Source of the DNA: Chlamydomonas sphaeroides
Lineage: Eukaryota; Chlorophyta; Chlorophyceae; Chlamydomonadales; Chlamydomonadaceae
DNA length: 29,119 bases
Assembly (NCBI GenBank): GCA_001662425.1
Contig: BDDC01001299.1
Location: forward strand, 1 to 29,119
Direction of reading: 5' to 3'
Shown: positions 1-10,396 of the stretch, one piece after another
How the letters are laid out: the number at the start of each line of letters is the position of its first letter
How positions within the stretch are numbered: the first letter of the stretch is position 1
The notes under the pieces: generated by a model
Told to the model about the DNA's origin: nothing
Database searches by the model: none
What the model saw: the letters and a program-made list of their open reading frames with translations, nothing else
Position numbers and translations under genes: made by a program

Positions 1-49
1 AGCCCCATGCTTTACGCACCCTGCCCCCTCCCCATCCGCCCACCTGCAG

Positions 50-927
50 CCGGCTGCGCCGCCGTGGCCTGCCCATTGATGTACGACCCCGTATGCGGCG
101 CGGATGGTGTCGTGTACGGCAATGGCTGCCAGGCCGCCTGCACCGGCGTCACCGTTGTGTCCAAGGGCGAGTGCGGCGGCGGCGGTGTGGACGGCTGGCC
201 CGGCAGCGAGCCCGGCGTCATCGTGGAGGTCCCAACCCCTGCTACCCCTGGCGACAAGCAGCCCGCCTGCCCCTGCCCCAAGATCCTGGCGCCCGTCTGT
301 GGCAAGGATGGGGCGACGTACAACAACGCCTGCATCGCAAAGTGCGCCAGCACGCGGGTGGCGTACGAGGGCCGCTGCGCTGAGCCAGGTGAGGGGGCTT
401 GCAAACACGGCTTGCAAACACTCCGCATCGAGTTCGCCTGGTGATCCGAACTGGTTGCAGCTGCATAGCTGGAAATGCTCCTTGCCTGGCACGCACCCAA
501 GCAACCCTTGACGACCTTCCTGCTGCCCCTCCCTCAACCGCCTTCCGTAGCCGGCTGCGCCACCGTCCGCTGCATCACCGAGCGCAAGCCCGTCTGCGGC
601 AACGATGGCGTCACGTACCAGAACGAGTGCTTCGCGGCTTGCACCGGAGTCAGCTTCGGGGAGGGCGAGTGCAAGGAGCCACGCGTAAAAGCGCATGAGG
701 GCAGGGGCGACGGCAGGGGCGAGGGCAGGGGCGAGGGCAGCGATGAGGCCAAGCATGAGGGAACCGAGGGCAGCAGCAAGGGCCAGGTAAAGGGCAAGGA
801 TGGCGGCAAAGGCAAGGGCGTGGGCAAAGGCGAGAGCAAGGGCGACCGCAAGGTGAAGGCCCATGACGGCAAGAAGCGCCCGCCGCCCCGCGGCCGCCGC
901 ATGCCGCCGCCCAAGGCTGGGCGCTAG
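50..927 (+). CDS. Kazal-domain protease inhibitor-like protein with charged C-terminal tail (5' partial)
   Basis: Exons 50-388 and 551-927; the 5' end lies outside the window, because position 50 follows a CTGCAG acceptor. The 389-550 intron is GT-AG, phase 1. Three Kazal domains (non-covalent serine-protease inhibitor fold, three disulfides, normally extracellular) are visible: the first starts CAAVACPLMYDPVCG, the second CPCPKILAPVCG, the third CATVRCITERKPVCG. Each has the VCG-x-DG-x-x-Y-x-N-x-C-x-A-x-C core. The residue expected at P1 (second after Cys2) is Leu, Lys and Thr in turn. After the third domain comes a tail of about 80 residues, rich in Gly, Lys, Glu and Arg with GRGEG/GKGK repeats and one RGD, ending in a Pro/Arg-rich stretch. 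The phase-1 intron sits in the linker between domains 2 and 3, as in the other Kazal genes here. The signal peptide must lie upstream. The family is clear; the target is unknown. Confidence 0.85.
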
Positions 928-1231
928 GGCATACCCCCTCGCGGGCGCCCCTCGCCGCGTGAGCTGCATGCAATGGACGCTACGCGGCTGCACCGGGCTG
1001 CCGTAGTGTAGAGCTGCGACTGTACCGTGATCACGTGTCGCTCGTCCAAGATCTTGTCCGTACATCTCCATGCAGCTGCCGTAGCGCTGCCCGTGATCCG
1101 TCGCCGTGCGTCTGTGGTCTAGCTGCGTCAGGAGCTGTCCTGGAAGAGGCGTCCTGAGCTGTGTTTGTGAGATTTTGCGATCCGACATCAAGAGCGCTTG
1201 CTGTGGACGGGCCTTGCAGCCCGCGCAGCTC

Positions 1232-1236
1232 TGTAA
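1232..1236 (+). terminator. Candidate TGTAA polyadenylation signal for the first Kazal gene
   Basis: TGTAA, the pentamer used by volvocine algae in place of AATAAA, lies about 305 bases after the stop codon at 927. It is the only plus-strand copy in the gap. A five-base motif can occur by chance, so transcript data would be needed to confirm it. Confidence 0.35.
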
Positions 1237-1347
1237 GCCGCAGACCAGCGCCCAGCACCTCACGCCCCCATGCTGTCCGCACTCCGCAGCGCCCCTTTCC
1301 GGCAGCACGCCCCAGACCTCCACACACGCCGCCCTGCTCGCGCGCCG

Positions 1348-1386
1348 ACGTCCACGTCCACGTCCACGTCCACGTCCACCTCCACC
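1348..1386. repeat. (CCACGT)n microsatellite
   Basis: About six tandem copies of a CCACGT-type hexamer, with the last copies drifting to CCACCT. It lies in the 3' intergenic region and has no apparent coding role. Confidence 0.8.
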
Positions 1387-1487
1387 CAGCCCACCCACAA
1401 CCCACCGCAGACCAGCGCCGCCCTCCGCCCTCCCTCACCTACCCCTGCTCCCTCCCCCCCATCCCTCCCTCCTGCCCACCGCCCATG

Positions 1488-4067
1488 CTACCGCGCGCCC
1501 CCGCCGGCGCCCTGCTGCGCCGCCGCGCGCGCCTTCTGCTGCCGCGCCTTGTCCGCCACCGCCGCCGCTGCGTCCACCTGCGCCAGCGCCGGGTCCTCCG
1601 CCACCAGCTTGGGCCGCAGCCGCTGCCACAGCGAGGTCTTCTTCTGCGGGCGCGAAGCCAAGGACGGAGGGCTTGCAGCGCGACCGTACACTGGGCCCCG
1701 GCCCGGCCCTTGCTCACGGCCCCGGCTCCTGCAGGGCTCCCGAGTCCCGGCTTCCGCACGGCCGCTCCAGCGACTGCTGCCACGCCTCGGGCTGCCGGGG
1801 GCCGTGGCATCAACCCTTGGGCAGGCCCCGAGCATCTGCGCACACGAGCCAATCGCCGGCGGCGCTTGGCACCACCCCTGCCGGGCCTTCGCGCACGTCC
1901 CCCCAGCATTGCCGGAGCGCACGCCAATACGGGCGTACGCCAAGATGGGCGTACGCCAAGACGGACGCCGCCCCTTCCTGCCGCTGCTCGCAGCAGCGTC
2001 CCCAGAGCGCAGCCGCGTCACGTCGCCACCGCTGCCACGCTGCATGCTGCCGCTCGCCACGCACCTGGTAGTACTTGCTGTGGAAGCCGAAGCGCCGCCG
2101 GATGAGCTCGTCGTCCACGGGGTCCTCGTGGCGCAGGCCCTCCCGGTAGCGGTGCGCAATGCCCTGAAGTTGCAAGGCACCAGCAAGGCGGCACAGGCCC
2201 AACACGACACGTCTCGGCAAGCCACGCACGCATGCGGCCCTGCCGGTGCGGTCCCGGCCAGGGCGGTCAACACAGGCGCCGCTGAGGCCCGCGGCGTGGC
2301 TGGGCTGGTGCCGCCGCGTCCGGTCCGGTCCGGGCACAAGCGGCAGCTGCAGGGGTTCGTCTTCGCGCAGCGCCCAGGTTCTGCACAGGCCTGCGGTCTG
2401 CCCGCGCCGTCGGCTGGCTGGCCCTAAGCCTGCAGCGGCCACGGCCCCCACCGTGGGCGTGTAGATGTCCTTCAGGCCTAGTTTGGCAATGGTGTAGGCG
2501 TACGACTCGAAGTCCGCCTGCCGCAGCCACGTCAGCATGCGCCGCCGCTGGTGCACCATCATCTCCAGCTGCCTGCGGGCCGCAGAGGCGCATGGGGAGG
2601 CGCGAGAGAGCCCAGCGGCAGCGCGGGCGCGGGGTGAGCGACGGCGGGCGTGGGGCGAGCGGAGGCATGGGCGGCGCCCGGTGTGGGTGAAGCGACGAGT
2701 CAGCCGGTATCATGGCTGTGCCCGCCCCGGGTATGGCACCGGGCAGGGCCCCACCCTCGCGCCCCACACAGGCGGCCGCCAGCGGCGGCCTCGCCGCCCA
2801 GCGGCCGCGACCCTGCTGCCCCCGTTGGGTCGCGGCGTCACCTCATGGAGTGCAGCCGCTTGCGGTTGGCGTCAAAGTGCGGCACCAGCTGCCGCACGCG
2901 GTGCGTCCACAGCGCCACTGCGGGGGGGGGGCGCGGGGGCACCGTGCCGTCGGCGCACGCGTGCCGGGGGGGGTGGGGCCTGCCATCCGCGTGGCGCCAC
3001 ACACACACACCACCGGCACACGCAGCGCCAACTGGCCTAGCCGCGGCGCGCGCGCCGGCGGAGCTCCCCTGTGCGCCCCTGCGGGTTTGTGTGCGTGTTT
3101 GTCACGCCGCGTGTGCCGCCAGCCCTGGTCCTCACCCATGACCTGCGGCGAGCCGGTGTCTGCGGGGTGGCGCTGGAAGTCGCGGATGACGGCCTGGCGC
3201 TCCAGCAGGTGCCGCTGCGCCTCGCTGCACACCGCCTCGGACAGCAGCTGCAGGGACAGGAGCGGGCGGCGGGGGGCAGGGCGGTGGGGCGCGGCGGAGA
3301 GACGGCCCGTCCGCTGCGGCTGCGCGAGGAAGGAGCACATGAACGACACGTGTGTGCGTGTTGGGCCGGTGGCTGTTGGGCGGATGAGTCCACTGGCGCT
3401 CGCCTCCGTGTGCTGACTGGGGGACCGCGGCCGTCTCCCTGCGGAGCCGCTGCCTCCCTCGCCGCCGCCTCCCTCGCCGCCGCCTCCCTCGCCGCCGCCT
3501 CCCTCACTGCTGCCCCCCCCCACACGGCGCAGACCCGCTGGGTGCTGCCACACAAGGCCACCCGCTAGCCCCCACCGCACCATCTCCACCAGCTCCGGCT
3601 TGGGCTCCGGCAGCGGCAGCGGCGCAGCGGACGCCGCCGCGTCGGCCTCTGGCGCGGCCGCTGACGCCTCGGCCGCAGCGCCGGCGCCAGCTGCAGCTCC
3701 GCTGTCTGCGCTACCCGAGGCACCGGCAGCAGCGTCCGCAGCGGAGGTTGACATGGGAGCGCTGGCACCGGGTGCGGAGAGGGAGGCGGCTGCGAGGGCC
3801 GGCAGGCGGGGGTGTGAGGGGGTGTGAGGGGGTGGGATGAACGGCACGCTGCGCCGCTGGCGGGTGGGCACCGCGTGTAGCAGTGCGCAGAAGCTCACCG
3901 GCGCCCCATGGCTGGCCCACGAAGGACCAAGGCCTCCAGGCGTGCGCCGCTGCCGGGCCCAGCTGCGACGCCTGTGCGGCGTGCCGGGCCAGCGCCAGCG
4001 GGGCGGCGCAGGGGCTGGCGGAGCCGCCCAGGGTGGAGGAGAGTCGCCCCAGCAGCGAGCTGGCCAT
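1488..4067 (-). CDS. Organellar (probably mitochondrial) small-subunit ribosomal protein uS15
   Basis: Seven exons: 4067-3899, 3789-3581, 3247-3136, 2917-2842, 2572-2452, 2163-2065 and 1643-1488. All junctions are GT-AG with matching phases, giving 313 residues. Residues about 1-56 look like an organelle transit peptide (Ser/Ala/Leu/Arg, starting MASSLLGRLSSTLGG). Residues 57-115 are an Ala-rich linker. The uS15 domain spans about 127-225: HPADTGSPQVMVALWTHRV matches the family signature (GDTGSPEVQVA), and LEMMVHQRRRMLTWLRQADF matches the helix that binds the central domain of 16S-type rRNA. A C-terminal extension of about 85 residues follows (DPVDDELIRRRFGFH, then a basic tail). uS15 binds small-subunit rRNA early in 30S-type assembly. 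The LGLKDIYTP ending looks more mitochondrial than plastid to me, but the organelle is not settled. The donor of exon 2 (ATG|GTGCGG) was chosen to keep phase 0. Confidence 0.9.
3447..3511. repeat. 15-bp minisatellite in uS15 intron 2
   Basis: Four or so tandem copies of a 15-base unit of the type GCCGCCTCCCTCGCC lie in the intron between the second and third exons of the uS15 gene. No function is implied; the phantom SLAAA peptides in this frame come from it. Confidence 0.75.
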
Positions 4068-4347
4068 GACCGCCCAGAGCTTGAGCTCGAGGATGCGATC
4101 GCCACGCGCTTAGAAAGCTAAGACAGTGGGGTGTCGCGCCTAAATCAGTAGCATCGTGCAGTCGCGGCAGCTCCGCTAGTTACGCGAATAGCTGGATAAG
4201 GTGGTGATGTTTATATCGAATGCGGCGCCCTACACGGCGAGCGTTGTGGCAAGGACTCCAAGGCGTCATGTGCATGGGCAACTGCGGGCAAAGGGCCGGC
4301 GTGTCCGAATACCCAAGCGCGAACACCCCGCCTTATACACCAGCACC
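4068..4347. promoter_or_regulatory. Shared 5' region of the divergent uS15 and GDT1-like genes
   Basis: The two start codons are only 280 bases apart and point away from each other, so this interval must hold both 5' UTRs and probably a bidirectional promoter. A TTTATAT stretch at about 4209 is AT-rich for this DNA and could be a weak TATA-like element. No other motif could be assigned. Confidence 0.4.
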
Positions 4348-6133
4348 ATGGCGGCACCACCACCAGTTGTGGTCAATGTGGCCAAGCAAGCGCTCGCACC
4401 GCTGTTGCATTCCCGATTCCTGATAGGTCTAGGCAAGTCGTTCGGAGTGATCCTGGCGTCAGAAATTGGCGACAAGACGTTCTTCATCGCAGCTGTCATG
4501 GCTATGCGCAACCCCCGCGGCACGGTGCGTGGGGGCGGCCAAATTCAGCCCTAACGCTGGTGCAGCAGCCCATGCCCCTCCCTTTGGACGCACAGGTGTT
4601 CGCTGGGGCTATGGGAGCGCTGGCGGTGATGACTGTCCTTTCCGCGGGGCTGGGCTGGGCGGCGCCAAACCTCGTGAGTCGCTGCGCGCCATCTGAGTCT
4701 GGACGGCTCGTGCTAACCGCGTGTGCTGGCCATCCGCGCAGATATCCAAAACGTACACGCACTACGCGGCGACGGCGCTCTTCTTCTTCTTTGGGTTGAA
4801 GTCGCTCTACGACGCCTTCTTCAAGAAGGACGATGTGAGCCTGCCCCACCCGCGTACCCCGTTCCACACCCAGGTTACCCCGTCAGCCCCGCTTGGCCTG
4901 TGCAGAACGAGGAGTCGGAGCTGGAGCAGGTGGAGCACGAGCTGAGCGACATGAACAAGAGCAAGGGGAGCCAGGGGAAGGACCTCGACATGGAGAAGCG
5001 GAAGACCAACTTCATGGTCACGCTCCTGGGCATGATCTTCTCCCAAATCTTCCTGAAGTCGTTCACGCTCACTTTCCTAGCGGAGTGGGGCGACCGGAGC
5101 CAGATAGCCACCATCGGGTAGGCCCGTCGCCGCAGCGGACGCGGCCGCGGCCGCTGACGGCGGCGTCCTTGACAGCCGGCCCGCTGGCCCGCTGTGGCCG
5201 ACAAGGGCGCAGCAGCCACGGCGGCCAGCGCAATGCCAACACAGCAGCAAGCAATGCAAGCAGCTGGCAGCAGCACACGGGGCAGCCGGGCCCCCCTCCC
5301 TGCCCACCGCCGCACCCTCGCCGCTCTCTCTCGTGCCCCTCAGGCTGGCGGCTTCGGAGGACGTGGTGGGGGTCACGCTGGGTGGAATCGTGGGGCACGC
5401 CATATGCACGGGCGCCGCCGTCCTGGGCGGGCGGCACCTGGCGTCGCACATCAACGAGAACAGCGTCGCGGTGCGTCTCGCGGGACCGCGGGAGGGCTGC
5501 AAGCAAGTGGCGATGTGCGTCTGTGAAGTGGGACGGCGGACAGGGGCAGGGGCGGGATCAAGGCTGTGGGCGGTTGGCCGACAGTGCGCAACTGGGGCCG
5601 CTGGGGCCGCTGTGGTCTGAGGCAAGCCATGTCCATGGCAAGGACGGGGTTAAGGCTGGCCTTGCTGGGGTCTGGGCAAGCGCATGGACCGAGTCTCGGG
5701 AAGGCATGCGTTCAGCTGTGGGGCGTCCGCTGCGAGACTGCAGCGCTGTGCGCGCACGCGTGCCGATGCGACAGGTGCAGGTGTAAGTCGGTGTGGGTGT
5801 GTTCCCGCCGATGTGCTTGTCATTGTTCCCGTCGTGAGGAAGGGGCCAGGCGCAGGTTGCGCGGAGCCCCTCACTTGCTTTGCCAGGGCTGCCCGCCTGC
5901 TAGCTAGCCTCCAACCGGCCTGCATTTAGGTACCAATGCAGCCCCAGGCACCACATGCTGCAGGCACCCACCGCCGCAACGTCCATAGTGCCTCACGTGC
6001 ACGCGGCCCCACCCTTGATCTCTACCGACACATGCCACCCGCACCCCGCCCCGGCCCCTGACCCCGCCCCCAGATATTCGGCGGCACCATGTTCCTGCTG
6101 TTCGGAGCCCACGCCCTGTGGACCGGGCCGTGA
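4348..6133 (+). CDS. GDT1: GDT1/TMEM165-like (UPF0016) Mn2+/Ca2+:H+ antiporter
   Basis: Exons 4348-4524, 4596-4673, 4742-4834, 4906-5117, 5344-5470 and 6074-6133, all GT-AG and in phase, encode 248 residues. The two signature motifs of the family are present: E39-I-G-D-K-T in the first hydrophobic repeat and E176-W-G-D-R-S in the second. Each repeat carries three membrane segments, separated by an acidic/basic cytosolic loop (about 112-148). The order and spacing match human TMEM165 and yeast Gdt1 (second half: FLKSFTLTFLAEWGDRSQ). Known members exchange Mn2+ or Ca2+ for protons in Golgi, ER or thylakoid membranes. This one resembles the Golgi/ER type rather than the plastid type, and no transit peptide is seen. 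The start at 4348 has an excellent CACCATGG context. An in-frame ATG at 4207 would add 47 residues of non-hydrophobic sequence and is less likely. The last intron is long (603 bases). Confidence 0.94.
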
Positions 6134-7379
6134 GGGCGGGGCGCTGATACCGGACCCAGGCGCCGCGCTCTGCGGCGTGTGCGCGCCAGCTGGCGCGCGG
6201 TCCGCAGCGCGCATGCATGGCAGCATCGGCGCCCTCGAAGCGTCGGAGCGAGTGTGAGCGAGAGAGCATAGCGGCAGCAGCAGCAGCCGGAGGCCGGGCC
6301 TCAGGGGTGGCCGGGCCGTGGCCCAGGAGGTCGGTACGTTGCACGATAAGGCACGCCACCAGGGCGGTGGTACTTGGCGCCGGCCAGAGGAGCCGTCTGA
6401 GAGGTCGGCCGATGGCGCGTGGTCGCATTGCCCTCGGATGGTCGGCAGCAGAGAGGACCTGGCTGGCTGGTCGCACACCACCCTCGTGTGTGCAACCGGG
6501 GCCTAGGAAGCCTTGTGCGATGTGAGGATTCACGGTCGGCCGGGCTCGGCGGTGGCGCGGTAAGGCTTGCGTCCAGCAAGGGCGACGGTGGCCCTGCGCC
6601 GGTCAACTTGGCCTGTGCGACCCTACCGGGTTGGTTTGGCGAGGCTGCTGCTGCTGCACTTGGGGAGGGCATATTTCGGACATAATACCAAGCAATTACG
6701 CTTTGTTGACTAGGGTGGAAGCGCCGCATCCGGCGTACACCGGGGCACGCCGCATTGGCAGAGACTGGCCGCCAGCACGTGTAAGCGCGCGTGCAGGGGC
6801 TCAACAAGTGCTGGCCTGGGTGTGCGCCAGTCGGGTCCTCTGGTAGCTAGGAAGGCGTGCGATGGCGTCAGGACTCTCGATGACGGTCCATGGGTCACCT
6901 ACACACTCCGTCACAGTTCAGCTCGTAATAGTCAAAGCATGAAATGTTAAGCATCATTGGCTTTCTGCAGGTGGGGCCGTTGCTTCCACGTTCAAGCCAG
7001 AGCGTTGCAGTCGCTGCACTCGTCTCAAAGCGCTGTTACCACTTGGCTCCAGTTGTAGTTGGATGCGGCGCTTGTATCGACACTGACATAGTCTTTCGCC
7101 TACCCTCGCCTGCACCAATGCTCGCGCACCGTCGATGCGCGTTGAACGCTCCTGCGAAACCCGGTCGGCAACAGCGCGTCGTGCCCCAAGCATTCTGGTC
7201 ACGGTACGCATGGGCTCGCGCCGTCGCGTCATCCGACACCGCAGCGCCACACCCTGCGCCAGCGCCACCCTGTACCAGTGGCGTCCCTCTCGTGCCACGA
7301 CACAACCTCGCTGCCCGACCGCCCCTCACCCCATAGGCTCGGCTTCGTGCTGTCTGCCATCCGTCCCCGCGGCGCCCCC
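6134..7379. other. Intergenic: 3' UTR of the GDT1-like gene and upstream region of the SDR gene
   Basis: No coding exon could be supported in these 1,246 bases. Open frames on both strands lack splice-consistent neighbours or recognisable motifs. A TGTAA at 6780-6784 could end the antiporter transcript, which would give a 3' UTR of about 650 bases, normal for volvocine algae. The remaining 600 bases should include the promoter and 5' UTR of the dehydrogenase gene. Confidence 0.5.
6780..6784 (+). terminator. Candidate TGTAA polyadenylation signal for the GDT1-like gene
   Basis: First plus-strand TGTAA downstream of the stop codon at 6133. The distance, about 650 bases, is long but in the usual range for these algae. 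Confidence 0.35.
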
Positions 7380-10300
7380 ATGGCCCTCGCGACGCGCAAG
7401 TGGTGGGATGCCGACACGGTGGCTGTCGTCACCGGCAGTAACAAGGGCATCGGGTGAGGCGCGTTGGGCCCCAGAAGCGGTAGGGGGAAGGCAGGTAGGG
7501 CGTGCCCCTGCATCGCGCGCCGGGACTTTCGCCTTCCCAGGCAAGTCGTGGGTGCGGCGCGCATGGACAGCGTTCCCACGTTGATGCACTTGACCCCAAC
7601 CTCCATGCCCTCCAGGTTTGAGGCCGCTCGCATGCTGGCAGAGGTGAGCGCTGCCCTGGGGGCCTGGCCGCCTGTTTAGCCCTGCCGAGAGGCGCCCGTG
7701 GACGCTTGGTAGTGCGCGCCGCAGACTTGGAACTGACCCGCCTGCATTCCCCACATGCTCCCTCCGCACGCAGCAAGGCCTGACCACCGTCATCACGTCC
7801 CGCCAGGGTACGCCAGGGCCTCACGCGTACCCCGCCGCTGTGCTTTGTGCCGAGACCTCCCGGCACGACGCATCCACCGTCCACCGCTCACCATGTTGAT
7901 TAGTGATGGGCAGTGCTCCTGGCATCGGCGCTGGCTGGCGCCCAAGTCTTAGTCGTCATCAGCGCCGCGTGCGGCGCGCTGCCGTGCGCCCTTATGACAC
8001 GTACCCTGGGAGGCCCTCCCTGCCAACCCACCAACCCGCCAACCCGCCGCTAACCCCCGGACGCAGAGAACCTGGGCAAGGAAGCCCTCGCGAAGATCAA
8101 GCAGGCCGGTGAGTGCGGCGCTGGGTATCGAGTTGGGGCCAGCGCCATGGAGCGAGCCGCGGCCCTCCTTTCCTTCGGGGCCTGTCGCGTGTCAACCGCC
8201 TCCCCTTGAGGCCTGGAGCATCTGCACCCGGCCGTCGACCGCCAGCTCCGCCGGCCCCGGTGCTCCCAACGGGCGTTGCCTCCCTCCCTCCCTCCCTCCC
8301 TCCCTGCCTGCCGCCCGCAGCGCCCGGCGCTCGTGTCCTCATGCACCCGCTCGACATCGCCGACCCCGCCTCCGTGGAGGCCTTCACGGCCTGGCTGCAG
8401 ACCGAGCTGGGCGGCCGCGGCGTCACCGTGCTAATCAACAACGCAGGTGATGCGCTGCGATGTGATGTGATGTGATGTGATGTGATGTGATGTGATGTGA
8501 TGTGACGTGATGTGATGTGATGTGATGTGATGTGATGTGATGTGAAGCGCGCTTGTGGGCTCGGCCCGTTCGACCGGTCGCGGCCAGCGAGTGGCACCGG
8601 GGCCTTGCCTGAGTGCCGGGCTTAGGGCTGCTGGCCCGCAAGCTGCTTCCTCTGGCGACAGCATCAATCCATGCGAAGAGCCTGCCCGCCGTCCGCCTGG
8701 GGCCTGGTGGATGGCCCACGGTCCTGCCTGGCACTGCGCGCCGTCGCGCCCACAGCCGGGCGGTGTGCTGTGATGTCCACAACCACCCAGGCTTTGCCTA
8801 CAAGGGCAGCACCTTTGGCGCCGACGAGGCGCGCACTACCATCGGCATCAACTACCGGGGCACTCGCCAGCTGACGGAGGCGCTGCTGCCCATGATCAAG
8901 GGCCCCGGGGCGCGCATCGTCAACGTCTCGTCGCGGTGCGTCCAATGTGCGCCGCCGCAGCACCTGGCTTGGTAGATGCTGTGAAGTCTTGGTAGATGTG
9001 GTGCTGATACATGTTTGCCGCAAGTGCGTCCGCAGCAGCTGGTGTACACACGACGGCGCCGCGGGTCGCCCGCCCAAGCCTGACTCATCGCACGCGCCGC
9101 GCAACCCAACCGCCCGTCCTGCCAACGACTCCGACGTGGTACCGACTGCTCCGCTGCACTTCCCGCACTCACCACAGCGCTACTGGCGCTGCACTGCGCC
9201 GCCTCCTTCCCACCAGTGCACCTCATGCCCGCCCCTCCCCGGCAGCGCCGGCCTGCGCTCTATCGTGCGCTCGCCGCAGCTGCTGGCCCGCCTCACGGCC
9301 GCCTCCAGCCCGGACCAGCTGGACGGGCTGGCGGAGGAGTTTATTAGCGCCATCAGGGAGGGCAAGCACGGCGCGCAGGGCTGGCCCAGCTCCATGTACG
9401 GTGCGTGGGGCTGCGTTGCTACGCGTGGGATCCTACAAATTATGGCCTAGCACAAGCCGCAATCAAGTCGAAGAACGTATCAAGAAGCCCAGCTGCATTG
9501 AACGTGCGTCGGGCGGCACTGCCGGCCGTGGCGGCGAGGCGCATACTAGGCCGGGGCGGACAAGGGGGCTCGCGAGGACCCAACCGCCGCACAGCAGCCC
9601 GGCCCCACGACCGCAACCCCACCCGCACTCCCCAGGCACTGCGTTGCCCGCTCGTTCCGTCAAGCCCTTGGTACGCCTCCCTTCTCGCCCTGCACCGCAC
9701 GCAGGCATCTCCAAGCTGCTGCTGTCGCTGTGGACGGCGCAGCTGGCGGGGCAGCTGCAGGGCCGCGGCATCATGGTCAACGCCATGTGCCCCGGGTAGG
9801 GCGGGTGGGGCAGTGCCCAGGAGCTCTGACGGCTCTGCGCGCCGGCGGCCCCGCTTGCCGGCAGCCAGGGCTTTCGCGCCATCTGCGATGCCTGGACCGA
9901 GCAGGGGCCCGCCTGGGCTGCACGGAGATGGGCTGAGGGGCCCGTATGTTCCCCCCCTGCCTTGCAGCAATTCTGTGTTCGTCTCGCCTTTCTCCCACTG
10001 TATGCCTTCTCACGCTGTTGCTCGGGCCGCACAGCCCGACCCCTTGTCTGTGAACGCGCCCGACCGCTTCCTCGCCCGCTGCTGCCGCCGCCACGCGTCC
10101 CGCCTGCCTGCCTCCCTGCCTCCCTGCCTGCCTCCCTGCCTCCCTCCCTCCCTGCCTCCCTGCCCCCAGCTGGTGCCGCACCGACATGTCGTCGCAGGGC
10201 GGCACCAAGAGCGCCGCGGAGGGGGCGGACACGGCCGTGTGGTTGGCGCTGCGGGACCCCGAGGTGCGGCCGCGGGCCAGGAGGGGGCGGCTCGGCGACA

Positions 10301-10396
10301 TGGGTCTGCTGCCGTGCTGACGTGGCCTGGGCGCCCGCCCCGCAGGACTTCACGACGGGCGGCTTCTGGGGAGAGCGGAAGCCCATCTCCTGGTAG
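7380..10396 (+). CDS. Carbonyl-reductase-like short-chain dehydrogenase/reductase (SDR)
   Basis: Ten exons: 7380-7453, 7616-7643, 7774-7807, 8067-8108, 8321-8446, 8791-8935, 9246-9400, 9705-9795, 10170-10263 and 10346-10396. All are GT-AG and in phase, giving 279 residues, typical for monomeric SDRs of the CBR1 group. Visible motifs are the cofactor loop TGSNKGIG (18-25), NNAG (99-102), the catalytic Asn in GINYRGT (122), VNVSS with the catalytic Ser (about 149), and YGISK (Tyr201, Lys205). A PGWCRTDM segment follows at 231. The insertion of about 50 residues between the Ser and Tyr motifs is characteristic of carbonyl reductases and the related plant menthol/salutaridine reductases. These enzymes use NADPH to reduce ketones, aldehydes or quinones. 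The substrate cannot be read from sequence. No targeting peptide is evident, so it is probably cytosolic. Exons 2 and 3 are only 28 and 34 bases. Confidence 0.94.
8279..8304 (+). repeat. (TCCC)n polypyrimidine tract at an SDR intron 3' end
   Basis: A TCCC tetranucleotide run lies just upstream of the GCCCGCAG acceptor at 8320. It may serve as an extended polypyrimidine tract for splicing. Confidence 0.7.
8461..8545. repeat. (TGTGA)17 microsatellite in SDR intron 5
   Basis: Seventeen tandem TGTGA pentamers with one T-to-C variant (CGTGA). They lie 15 bases inside the intron that follows the NNAG-encoding exon. Read on the other strand they give the spurious HHITS peptide. The locus is likely polymorphic between strains. 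Confidence 0.95.
10101..10168 (+). repeat. CCTGCCTCC-type polypyrimidine repeat at an SDR intron 3' end
   Basis: A run of CCTGCCTC/CCTCCCTG units ends directly at the CCCCCAG acceptor at 10169, the same arrangement as at 8279-8320 in this gene. Confidence 0.75.

Larger units (their letters stand above)
928..1487. other. Convergent 3' intergenic region
   Basis: This 560-base gap lies between the stop codons of the first Kazal gene (+) and the uS15 gene (-), so it should hold both 3' UTRs. Apart from the TGTAA at 1232 and a hexanucleotide microsatellite at 1348-1386, no gene or structured element was seen. The open frames crossing it (for example the plus-strand ones running into 2400) are GC-rich shadows of the antisense uS15 gene. 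Confidence 0.6.

Noticed and set aside
1270..2427. 385-residue plus-strand open frame
   Set aside because: Lies antisense to the uS15 exons; Pro/Ala/Arg-rich with no domain. It is an artefact of high GC content.
4207..4347. Upstream in-frame ATG for the GDT1-like gene
   Set aside because: Would add 47 residues without a clear signal or transit peptide and in a weaker start context than the CACCATGG at 4348; cannot be fully excluded.
8431..8667. HHITS-repeat peptide on the minus strand
   Set aside because: It is the translation of the intronic TGTGA microsatellite.
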